Origin: Sardina pilchardus
Taxonomy: Eukaryota; Chordata; Actinopteri; Clupeiformes; Clupeidae
Reading direction: 5' to 3'
Length of the DNA: 64,000 bases
Assembly: GCF_963854185.1 (NCBI RefSeq)
Contig: NC_085006.1
Coordinates: 13,758,910 to 13,822,909, forward strand
The notes beneath the pieces are model-generated. The model saw only the letters and a list, made by a program, of their open reading frames with translations, had not been told where the DNA came from and made no database searches. The position numbers and the translations under genes are program-made. The first letter of the stretch is position 1. Each line of letters begins with the position of its first letter. Positions 1 through 37,884 of this stretch are shown one piece after another.

Positions 1-81
1 GTGTGTGTGTGTTTGCTGGGTTAAAGGGCTTTGAGTTGTACCTCTGTGAACTTGCTTAAGGCAGAGTGAGTGTATGTGTAC

Positions 82-27275
<27,194 letters not shown>

Positions 27276-27400
27276 CTTCTTGCCTCTCTGCGGGAACAAC
27301 AAGCAGCCTTGCGCAGCGCGCACCGCGGGCACGCCCCCGCCATGCGTCATATTACGTAGACCAACCCTCCGCAGCGCCCTCCCTAGGATGTAACTATAGC

Positions 27401-29194
27401 AACTATCAGCGTAACAATGACTTCATCCCATCGAAAACGCATATTGTTGTCGCCTTGGCGACCGATCATCTCATCGTCACATCAGAGACGGTTGAAAAAG
27501 TATCTTTGGTCACATCATTAAAAGAACTGAAGACATTTTTTTTTTATTATAACTGTCCTTTCTCACATGTTCTTAAAACATGTATCAATATTTGTGTACA
27601 ATAGAGGTGGCAAACCTGTGTACAGTGTCTGTATCAGTGGAGAAAAAAACACTGTGCATTGCCATGACAACAAAAGTGTCCCTGCTGCCTCCTCTCTTGC
27701 CCCTCACCCTAGGGAACGCGCCCTGCTGGCAGGAATGTGAGTGGCGTGCATGCGCCTCTCATGCACACGCTGCAAAACAGAAAGGAAATGTTCAGGACAG
27801 TGGTAGCGCCTGCAGGCAGCAGACTGACAAACAACTAGTAATCTGCAACTGAAATCATAATTCCAACAGAGATAATAAAGTTGGATATTTGATTTTCTAC
27901 AAAAAATAATGTTTTCTTAGGCTACAACCTGAGACTTAATTAGTCAACAGCTTGACAGTAGCCTACAGTGTTGAATTTTGTCGTATGCTAGGCCTACTCT
28001 GCCAAGATAGACATAATGTACGCTTGGTTACGGTATTCAGCAAATATACCAGGCTATGCAAGCAATGCTTGCCTGTATTGGGCCTATTCAGTCGGTGTGT
28101 AGTCAATTCCGTTATGACCTGTGACCTGTAGAGCTTCTTTTTTTTCCCCAATAGGCTAATGACAGTTGTTTGAGACCATGCTTAGCCTACAAAAAAACTA
28201 CAATGTTTTTATTTTCAAATAACTGGCTCAGTTCAAACGGTTATTAAACAATCCGTAGGCCTACGGGAAAGAGCTGTTGAATATTTCAGCATTCTTATCT
28301 TCCCCTAGCCCCAGATCGGGGAACATTTGGAAACAACGAAATAGCCTATACTGTACATGGCTTGTAGTCATGTTGTATGACCAAAACTAACCAAAACAAA
28401 TAAACAGCGACATCTACCGCTCATTAAATGACTAAACTATAATCGCAGCCAGGTGCTGCCAGGTCGTGGTGTTCAAGACTAGATTGCATCCTCCAGCTAT
28501 CACCACCGCCACCACATGTGGTAGCCTACATCAAACAAGTGAACAGAATAGTGTAAATGTTGAAACAAATAACTTAAGCTGGAGTGTTTTAAGGTACCCA
28601 GAATTCATTAATTAATTTACCTTTCCTCATAGGAAAGGTTCTTTATGATGAAATGTCCGGGAAGTAAAAAATATGATTATATGATTATATTATATTATTA
28701 TATTATTATTAATAAGTAAAAAAAAATATCTTATTGGATGAGTGTAAGTGTGCGTAATCAGAACTGTAGTGGCTGTTTGTTTCCTGGGGGGTTAATCTTT
28801 AAACTCTGAGAAGAGCATTAACAGACACGAGAACTGTCATACCCCTAGTCATGTGCACACTGTACTTTACACTATAGCAAAGGGGGAAACGGCAGTGGAT
28901 GAGATGCAGGCATTTGCTGTGTTGCACCTTCTTGATATCTACTTCAATTTGTCAGGGGAAAATATTTAATGTAAACCACTGGTAAGTGAATAAAGTATTT
29001 CAATCATTTCACTATTGAAATTTCCATATTGGAATTGTACAACTATAACTGAAAAGGACATGTTTACCGATATTGATCAGTCACCCTGATCCATATCAAA
29101 TCTATGTTTAGGCCTATAATTTTGTCCATTGTTGAGTATGATGGATTTGGTCATTCATTTTCAGACGTAATACAGTTTTGTTTCTTAGGATATA
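27401..29194. other. Intergenic spacer and lrrc66 5' region
   Basis: About 1.8 kb between the divergent starts of sik3 (minus) and the LRR gene (plus). It holds no ORF of interest. AT-rich TTATATTATTA runs lie near 28680. A likely 5' UTR donor, CCACTG followed by GTAAGTG, is at 28980/28981, and an acceptor TTTCTTAG ends at 29188. The LRR gene therefore appears to have a noncoding first exon ending at 28980. Confidence 0.5.
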
Positions 29195-32175
29195 ATGGAG
29201 ATAACCTTTAAAGTGTTGAAGTTCATGTTGCTCTCTGGGCCTTGGTGGATGAGTGACCAAATTGCACTGGCCAGTCCATTCCCCCTCTGTGAATGGAACT
29301 TTCCACAAAAACCTGGTGAGAACGACAACACAGCAAACCACAGGCTGCGAGTAAACTGCTCAGGGCTGGGACTTGGGTCGGTGCCCTCAGCCCTACCCTC
29401 TCAGATGAAAGCGCTGGATCTGAGTTATAATAACATCACTGAAATCAAGTGGTTTGACTTCACGCACGACTCATGTCATGTCACCGAGCTCATTCTTAGT
29501 CACAATTCCCTTGGCAAGATTGATGGTGGGGCTTTGTCCAGCCTGCTTGGACTAAAAGAGCTGAATCTCAGCAGCAACACTCTTGCTGTTGTGACTGAGG
29601 ACATGTTTCGAGGACTGAGGGACCTCAAAGTGCTTGATTTGAGACATAACCAGCTACACTGGATCCATAAAATGGCATTTATTGACCTGGCAAACTTGGA
29701 GGTCTTATGGCTTCAGAACAACAACCTTCGTACCGTTCCAGACGGTAAGACATGACTGGATTTGGCATTACAGTTTTCATATTACAGCTTTCTATGATCA
29801 AGTTGATCAACAGGGAATCATGATTGCACAGCTTAAACCCTGCTGTTGAGTAAATGATCGATGTTTTGTACTCTTACAAGCGTGAGTTGAAGTAATGATT
29901 TACACAATATGAATATTTTCATCTCTCAACTACATTCAAATAATAAAACAAATTATTATAATTTCAGCTGTTAACGTACTAACTGGGCTAAACACATTGT
30001 CATTGGGAACAAATCAGCTTTCTCAGCTGCAGACTGGAGATCTCAATCGCTGCACAGAACTAAAGATACTGCAACTGGAGGACAATCAGATATCCATTTT
30101 GGCAGCTGGAACATTTCAAAACCATGAAAACCTGAGGGTAATGAGAATTGAGAACTGGCCGATTAAGTAATGGGAATTGATCTTTGACTAATGAATTGTT
30201 TTTTTAAAAAAAAGGTTACTCAAATTGTTAACATAATGATAGGGGTTGTTATATGGAAACACAACTGCTGACCACAAGTAGGGGAACATTGGCATTGTCT
30301 GTGGCAGACACAAGCAATTAATGACTCCAGTTAAAATGATGTAGACTATGTCTGTATTTTTACCACCACAAGATTGACATCCAGTAAGAACTACGGTAGA
30401 TCCTGAGAATATACAGCAGGATAAACAACCCATAACACAAACATATATCCTGTTCCCTAATAGACTGTTGATTTAAGTTCTAACCGACTGGAGGAGTTTC
30501 CTGACACCATGGTTACGCTTCTCTGGGAGCGGGGAGTCAACCTGCATCTCCATGGCAACTCCCTGAGGTGCGGCTGTGGATCAGGGCAGACAGGTGAAGG
30601 TCCTGCGTGGCTGACTGACACCGTGCTGTGTCAGGGGATCGGACCCCTGCAGAGGGAGAGAGCACCTCTGAGGGTCCATACAACGGTCACCCTTACTGGG
30701 GTTCCAGGTCAATCTCTGATGATGCCATGCGAGGACAATCATCATGGAGGTAAGATACAAGTCGACCACTAGAGGGCCTTGTCAAATATTTTCACATTGC
30801 TATCTTGAATCTTTTACATATCCCGAACTTGCATACAGCAGAAATAGTCTTGATGGCAGCAGCTCATAGTCATTAGTCTAAAATCTGCACTGTATGAATC
30901 TGCAATGAGAACATGTACATAATATTCTAATGAACAACTATACACCCCCTACTGTATCACACAGGAATAATTAAGTATTGGAAAACTCCTATTGGATGGC
31001 TGACGAGCCGAAACTCCTGCCACAGCTACAGTGACATGAAATGCCACTGCAATGGAAGTCTGACTATAGTGAACATTAGCTGTCACCTCAGTGGCCTTTA
31101 TTACTGTTTCAAAGAGGACAGTCATGAGAGAGGCCTCTTCCCATACAGAGTTCTACCATTGGGTACCTGTCAGAATCCCATGCCTAAATCAAGGCTGCCT
31201 AGAGAACTGAAGGCTGAGTCACAAGACACAGTTTCTGACAGTCACTTTGTAGCTGCTGTGACATCATCTGTGTTGGTGACCTTTATTGGAGGGTTTGCCC
31301 TAGGTGCATTCAGCAGGTCCCATCTTATTACATGCCTGCAGAAAACAAAGTCACGTTTACGCTTTAAAAGAGGCGAGAGAAGCAGAACCTCAGAGGACAA
31401 CACTGACCAAATCTCCATGGAAACAAGCCCTTCTGGATTCACCAGTTATGGGGATGGTGATGCCCCTAGCATAACACCCTCTCCCCCTACCAAGGCTCCA
31501 CGGAGCTTCCGCTCAAAGCGGGAGCAGCCAGAGGACAGCACGCCCCCGAAGGACAGTGACAACGTGGATGTCTCCAACAGTGCAATTCCAGTCAGCACAG
31601 ACCAGGAACCTCCAGAGACAGATCTCCAACTGGAACCTCCCGAGACTGATCTCCAACTGGAGGACCCAGAGACTGATCTCCGACAGGAACCTCCCGAGAC
31701 TGATCTCCAACAGGAACTTCCCAAGACTGATCTCCAACGGGAACCTCCCGAGACTGATCTCCAACTGGAGGACCCAGAGACTGATCTCCGACAGGAACCT
31801 CCAGAGACTGACTCCAACAGTGCAACTCCAGCCAACGCAGACCAGGAACCCCGAGAGACTGACCTCCAGCCGAAGGCCCCAGTGCCACCAAGGCCGACGG
31901 CGAGACGAAGCAGAGTGATCAAGCTCTACAACTACAACGAAGACGGCGAACACTACAGTCACATCAGAGACCCAGAGGTGGACACGGCCAAAGGAGTTCC
32001 ACAGCCAAAGCAAAGGATAAGGTCTCTGAGCCGCCTAAACGCCATCATGAGCTCTGTGGAGACACCAGCCCTCAGCACAAACACAGGCCCACACACGCAG
32101 TCAGACCAGGAGTCCGAACTGGGCCACTCAAGTGAGGAGGAGGAATCCATTAGTGGCAGGCAGCACATTGAATAG
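29195..32175 (+). CDS. lrrc66: LRR + Ig-like single-pass membrane protein, LRRC66-like
   Basis: Four coding exons, 29195-29744, 29968-30137, 30464-30749 and 30965-32175, give 738 residues. In order: weak hydrophobic leader (1-30) and Cys-containing N-cap; leucine-rich repeats at ~70-260 (LDLSYNNITEI, LNLSSNTLAVV, LDLRHNQLHWI, LWLQNNNLRTV, LQLEDNQISIL, VDLSSNRLEEF); C-cap with CGCG; an Ig-like region ~310-395 ending SGLYYCF; TM helix ~430-451 (VAAVTSSVLVTFIGGFALGAF); then a basic stop-transfer and a ~285-residue acidic tail. The tail has nine-residue PPETDLQxE repeats (~549-640), a proline motif APVPPRPTARR and a tyrosine motif EHYSHI. The GAF(S/T)R juxtamembrane sequence and the DCUN1D-family tail-to-tail neighbour point to LRRC66. 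The Ig-like region is unexpected, so another LRR-Ig family remains possible. Function unknown. Confidence 0.65.
31605..31872 (+). repeat. lrrc66: 27-bp in-frame coding minisatellite
   Basis: About eight to nine tandem 27-bp units of the type GAACCTCCCGAGACTGATCT encode a nine-residue acidic repeat (PPETDLQxE or DPETDLRQE). A two-unit or larger block is itself duplicated: the pattern LQLEDPETDLRQEPPETD appears twice. Flanking segments SNSAIPVSTDQEP and SNSATPANADQEP are also duplicates. The phase is kept, so the repeat is under coding constraint. Confidence 0.85.
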
Positions 32176-32415
32176 ATGATGTGGCCAAAAGGCTTTTCCT
32201 GTATGCTCATGTGTTTCCGGTGGAGCATTAACTGTGTTTTAACGACATCTTCTATTTTAATTCTGCTCCTTACATCTTCACTCCGACACTGAATATCTTG
32301 TTTGCCCAATAATAACAATTTTAACACAGACTTAAATCCTTTTTTTATCATAACGTGCCGATTCCCTAATGCAACACCCAACCAGGTCCATGAAGACACT
32401 AATTACATTAGCAAT

Positions 32416-32500
32416 GGCTGCAAGTTCAAACACACCTGGCTCCACCGGAAACAGACCAGTGCACAGAGAGCATTTTGTGTACAGTCTATTAGATATCCGA
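32416..32500 (+). repeat. Short copy of the same LINE-associated segment, in lrrc66 3' UTR
   Basis: TGGCTGCAAGTTCAAACACACCTGGCTCCACCGGAAACAGACCAGTGCACAGAGAGC is closely similar to 41325-41395. It is therefore a dispersed repeat, here isolated from the endonuclease part. The boundaries are approximate. Confidence 0.55.
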
Positions 32501-33130
32501 GAGTTCAATTTAACTCCATTCAACTCTAGCAGCTTTGTAATTTCAATAATGTGTTTTTTGGATATGGAGCAAAAATCAATCTTGTGTAAATTATTAGAAT
32601 TATGGCTAACAAAATATAATTTAATAACATTGTAATAAATAACATTTGTTGTAGGATTACTTAAAATATTTCATTTAACAAAATATTTTATTTTAAATGT
32701 GTTAAGTTTCCACCATGTGTTAAAAAGTTGTTCATCATCAGCACAGCCAGAGATTTCACAGGAAGTGGCATTTGTTTTGCGTTCATGTTTACATTAATTA
32801 GCACACTTCTGTACAAAAAAAGTATATTTTAACCAAGGACCAAACTAAACACACTAGAGGTAGCTCAGACCTACCCTAAGTATTCCCAGAGAAATTACAT
32901 GCAGGGTTTCGTTTTTGTTTGTTTTCGAAGCCTACGCTGCCTCCAGATACCGTATTTTTTACAGCGTAATCATGCAATGTGCAGCTAGTGGTTATGAGGA
33001 CTTGATTGCTGAATGTGACAAAAAAAATGCTATGGGTTAGAAATCACGTAAAACCCCTGACTGTGCCTTTGAAACTGTAGTGTAATATCGTAATTACAAG
33101 ATTTGTGCACACATTTTGTCCCACAATGTC

Positions 33131-33136
33131 AATAAA
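33131..33136 (+). terminator. Poly(A) signal of lrrc66
   Basis: AATAAA 956 bp after the stop codon of the plus-strand LRR gene. An earlier AATAAA at about 32633 could also be used. Confidence 0.55.
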
Positions 33137-33161
33137 GAAAGACTTTGATACAATTTACTTC

Positions 33162-33167
33162 TTTATT
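33162..33167 (-). terminator. Poly(A) signal of dcun1d5
   Basis: TTTATT on the plus strand, AATAAA on the minus strand, 403 bp beyond the dcun1d5 stop. It lies only ~25 bp from the opposing lrrc66 signal. Confidence 0.5.
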
Positions 33168-33569
33168 TTCCTTTGAAAACACTATAAACAATGTAAGACT
33201 CAAAAAAGGAAAAAAAAAATCAAAAACAAAATATTACAGAAACAAAGAAATTCCCCAGCAGATCTTACAACACTGGCTATGTAACCATTGCAACAATATG
33301 CAAGACATACGAAAAATAGCTGTTAGTCCTTCTTCCTGTATTGAACTTTTTTTTTTTTTATTGAACACTGAAGAAGTCTCTTAAGAGCATATTTCCCTCT
33401 CACCTTCCACTGAGACAGAGAAGAGGTGACCCGTGGGGGGTGCGTGCTGTGTGTTTTTACTTAAGTTACTTATTCGTTTTTTGTTTGTTTGTTTTTTTTG
33501 TTTTTCGGAAGAGAGGGAGAACACCCTCCTGTGTGCTTCTTCTCCTCGCTTGGCACGCTCCCGCCTCTG

Positions 33570-36500
33570 CTATAATGCCGACCGAGCCTTCTGCCATTCC
33601 ACAAACTCATCCAACAGCACAGGCCCTAGGGCGAGGTCACAGCAATAACGGAGTTAAAGACCAATCCACAATCCAGAACATCATATGGAAGGCTCATTTC
33701 ACAAAAGACATTTAGGACAGCTACAATAGTCTTTTGTTTATCGTTTTTTAAGTTGTGTATTTGTTATTTTTGAATACTTTTGACCACGTTATGGTTATTG
33801 TTACGGTTATTGTTATGGTTACAGTCTCTCCAACTAATTACTATTTCATGCAATTATTTTGGCAAAGAATTAAATCACAAAAACAAATGTAGGATGGATT
33901 TTTCTTGACAGGCCTAATGACAATCTACCAATGCCTTATCTAGCCGTCATGAAGTTGTTCCTGTTGTCTACATCACCACTAATCACTTAAGGGGATTATG
34001 AAAAAATCTATTTGTACTTAAAAGTGAGTGATGAATAATCAATATGAAAACTTGAAATAAATCCTTTTAGTGTCAGTGATCAAGGGACTGACACAGAGAG
34101 AACAGACTGATGAAATGACAATGAGAAGTATCAGATACTTACAGGCCCCGTCCTCATCATAGTTACTGAGGTCTGCGTTGACAGTGCGACTGAACTCTAG
34201 GACATTGTACCACTGGTCTTTGTTCATGACTTTATACTTAGACTGCTGTGGAGCACAAGAAAAAACACAATCATTTTCATGTAGAGCACAAGAAAAGACT
34301 AAATGAAAACACCCTAACCACAGGCATACACAGATTGTCCGTACAGATTGTAGAATGTTTCAAAAAGCCGTTCACTATGGATGTTGTGGGCCTCTTGGTG
34401 GTGAATACCACATACCTCCAAGAACTGATGAAAGACCGGGAATAAGGGCCACGTCCTTCCTAAGAGTAAAGCTAGCATTGATTTTGCCGTGTCCATGTCC
34501 AGGCTCCTCTGGTCTTTGTCCTGCAGAATGGAAGCAGAGATGAAGACAAACGTAAAATCTGAGAATACATCTATAGTACACGTATATTGGCATTCTAAAC
34601 CATGCAGCAACACACAAGGTTCCCCAACACACGATGAAGTCTTTTCTGTTGCTGTGAGTAATTCTATACCAGACAAAGGGAGGAAACAGATTTCTCTATG
34701 ACGCTTTGATGTGAGCGCAGTACAGTATCATGACTAGGTTCACACGGTCAGTACAACCAATTTTACGACCTGTGTGTCTAGGTGGCAATCCTCAATGGTT
34801 GCCAACGTGATGAGCAAAAGCAAGCTAATGTTGACATTATACAAATAAATATTAAGGAAAATTCAATTAATAAGCCTATGGTAATGTGGCCCAACCCCGA
34901 ATGCCTAGTATCTCCGTTCATTTTCCGTTCACTGGGATGCTAGTGTGGCATCTGACAATACACTAATGTTTCCCTCCGCCACCAGGGTGCCTGGCCAATG
35001 CGATGAGATGGAGTGACACTGGATTCTAAATGAAAAGTGGCTGTGGTATACAATAGTAGCAACGTCTGCAAATATCAAAAAAGTAGGAAGAATATGTACA
35101 TTTACGTTCAACAAAGATAGGCCTAAGAACATTGTTTCCTGGCTTCCGATGCGGTTTATTATCAGTTTTTAAAGTAGGAAGAAACGTTAGGAATTCCTGA
35201 TCAATGTGATTGCATTAACTTTGAAATCTACCCAAACCAAAGTCTAATCCAGTTACGATGCTAGGGTTGGAAATATTTCCTAATCGTAAGAGGCCAGACT
35301 CTCTTCATGGATCTTGATTGCTGGACGTCGGCAAGTACTGTCCATAAACTTTGAATTTAAACTATTTCTTCATAATTAATGAGTTGAAAACGCGTCGTTT
35401 TGTCATGTTGCACAGAACTTTTCATGACATTTTGAGTCTGGTAAGAGGCAAAAGGGCACGTTTAGATGATGCCCCCAGACCTAGCATTGTAGCTCACTGG
35501 GAGCACAAGCAATTAGCCGCAGCTACTCCAGTTCAGTAGCACTGATTTTGTCATTTTTCCCCCCTATTGACAGTACTCTGCAACATCTAGCTGTCAAGAT
35601 CCATGTAAAAATTGGCCAGATTTCTCCTTTAGGGTCACAGATGGAGAAAGAAAAACAAACAAAAAAACACTTGAAATCTCATCAGAGCAATCACACCATA
35701 TTTCCAAATAGTGGTATTTGAATAGAATACACTAAGGTAGGTTTTTTTTTTTGCTGTTCACACACTTGCTATTGGATTCCAACTGGACATGCACAGAAAT
35801 CAGTTTGAAATCTGACAGTCTGAACACACCAAAACTCAGTAAGTCACTTCACATGCACAGCGAATAGTGAATAATAACCACTGATGAGTCCTCACCCTCG
35901 CAAAATCAAAAGCATATCTGTAGATGTGCCTGAACACTGAACTGTCGTTAAGCTGAGACCTCATGTAGTCCAGCTTGCCTTGTAACCTCTCTGTGCAGTC
36001 ACACCTGTGATGAAGAGGAAACAGACAGCGGGGAGTTATAAGAATTACATGCACTGAGAATTACATGCACACTGACTTTTACCCCAATAGAAAGAACACA
36101 GACGGGCACTTACTGCAGTGAGGTCATCCCCTTCAGCCACTCCTCTTTAGTGAAGAAACCCATATTTTCAGCCTCTAGCTTCCAAGCCAGCACCAACATT
36201 ACAATCTGCAAGACGACGATGACGAGTTATGCACACAAATGTTACAATAAGGTGAGAATTTGGTTGAAATACACCACACATATGACCAATATTACTTTTT
36301 TCCCATTCATTTGTTCTGTTGACTATTATATAGCACATTTTTGGCAAGAGCTGAGGGTGCCATGACTAATGCTAAAGCAGCATTTACACCAAGAATGATA
36401 ACCGCGTTCACACTGGCAAACGATAAGAAAATTCTCTCCTCGTGTTAATGAATGTCATGGCTAGAATATTATGGGTTCTGATTGGCTGTTAGCTTTTTAT

Positions 36501-37474
36501 CGTTCTCAAAATCGCTCTGAAAGTGATCAACAACAATATCGTTCTTTATGTCGTTATCGTTATAGTTTATGTGTGAACATTGTCATGTCATTCATATTAA
36601 CAAGAGAGATATTTGTTTATAGTTATCGTTCTTGATGTGAACGGCCCTTAACAGGCAATAACATCATCATCAATATTGTTATTATTATTAGCTACTACTA
36701 ATATGCTACTAGTATGAGTAATGTCTGACAGTGTGTCCAGAACAGACTTGGATAATTTCTTTCCAATATAGAAAAATAACATGGGGCTCACATTCTCTGG
36801 CTCGACACCAATATCTTCACAAAACTTCTCCATTCCCTCTGGTCCCACCACTTCATCAGAACCTAAGAAAGGAATTGATTACAAAACATGGATGAAGTGC
36901 TGTCAAGTTCTAAAGATTACAGAGACAGACAGATTAACGAGGGGTTAGGTCTCATAACACCAAAATGTAAGCCTCGTCTAAAACCGTTATAATTTTGTAA
37001 GACTTTTCAGATACACGTCCTAAATTGATACTTCACTCCTTATTTCACTTCTGGGTGTTGTGGGGCTGCAAATTACCTGTATATTCATAAAACCAGGCGA
37101 GGCACTTCTTATTAGAGAACTGATCCTCTGCGTTTATCAGTCTACTTGACGTTTGAGTTCTGCAGTAACTGAGGATAAATTGGGGGAAAGCAAAGTAATC
37201 ATTTAAAGACAATCAGTGTCTGAGCCAGGAATATTGTTTCATCCTAGATTCTCACCTGTGTCAAACACCATAACATTTCAATGCCCAATCACACAATATG
37301 CGCAAACTTTGCAGAACAAAGCTATACCAATGAAGTGGGACCACTACTGTGGGTGGCATTTCTCATCAATAAAAAAATATAACAACAGCATTGAAAAATG
37401 TACCTGGTTATTTTACACTTTCTAAGACCTGAGTCATCTGAGCCAGAGGACTTTCTCTTCTTTTTCACAGGCAT
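33570..37474 (-). CDS. dcun1d5: DCN1-like protein 5 (cullin neddylation co-E3)
   Basis: Promotes transfer of NEDD8 from UBC12 to cullins through its C-terminal PONY/DCUN1 domain. Coding exons from the MPVKKKRK start: 37404-37474, 37077-37159, 36792-36862, 36114-36205, 35896-36004, 34416-34520, 34143-34245, 33570-33625; 229 residues, close to the ~237 of human DCUN1D5. Motifs: basic leader PVKKKRKSS (NLS-like), KKCLAWFYEYTG, VVGPEGMEKFCEDIGVEPEN, MGFFTKEEWLKGM, CDCTERLQ, DKDQRSLD, LLLGRTWPLF, MNKDQWYNVLEFSRTV and the C-terminal DAD-patch region YDEDGAWPVLLDEFVEWQK. CDCTE, DKDQRSLD and MNKDQWYN favour DCUN1D5 over DCUN1D4 (which has INKDQWCN). Three further in-frame exons lie upstream and may extend the N-terminus. 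Tail-to-tail with lrrc66. Confidence 0.88.
36373..36650. repeat. MITE in dcun1d5 intron
   Basis: The left end TAAAGCAGCATTTACACCAA and the complement of the right end, TAAGGGCCGTTCACATCAAG, form imperfect ~31-bp inverted ends. They continue as AGAATGATAACC and AGAACGATAACT. The 278-bp element is non-coding and probably hAT-type; this kind of GTTCACA-CAAGAACGATAAC end is widespread in fish. Confidence 0.6.
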
Positions 37475-37884
37475 GATGGAGTCACCAAAAGGCTTGGCTA
37501 TTTGTGCTGGATCTAGAAAATGTCAGAACATGAAGGTTCGGATTACCATCAAGCTCCGCAATCGTCTCCAAGCAATGCACAAAAATAGTCCTAGTTAACC
37601 TTACCAATGTATCTACGGTCTCCGTACCCATTCAAGTCTACCAGGTTCTACGGGTGAAAAGAAGAGGACGTTAACTAAATACATGGGAATGCATAGGTTG
37701 TATTGAAAGAAAAGGCACAGCAAACATACATGATGAATGTAACGATATCGCCCAAAGTACCCTGACAGCTGCAGCAGTCTTTTGTCTGCTGCTAACATTG
37801 ACATGAAATACAGAACGATTCACTTACGAGTCGGTCCAGTGTTTGAGATACCTTCTTAATATCAGCCAGTCCGAATAGTTTTTC
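37475..37884 (-). other. dcun1d5: Upstream in-frame dcun1d5 exons (N-terminal extension)
   Basis: Segments 37828-37884, 37605-37647 and 37475-37512 (the 5' part of exon 37404-37512) are open, flanked by AG/GT sites and in phase. They encode EKLFGLADIKKVSQTLDRL, NLVDLNGYGDRRYI and DPAQIAKPFGDSI ahead of MPVKKKRK. The first resembles the LANIHKIYHTLNKLNL segment of DCUN1D4. No initiating ATG exon was found between 37884 and 39800, so these may be coding or 5' UTR. Confidence 0.6.

Noticed and set aside
31446..32013. Minus-strand ORFs of 158 and 166 codons opposite lrrc66
   Set aside because: Shadow frames of the 27-bp coding repeat. Their composition (repeated WRSVSGGS, EISLG) simply mirrors the sense-strand repeat.
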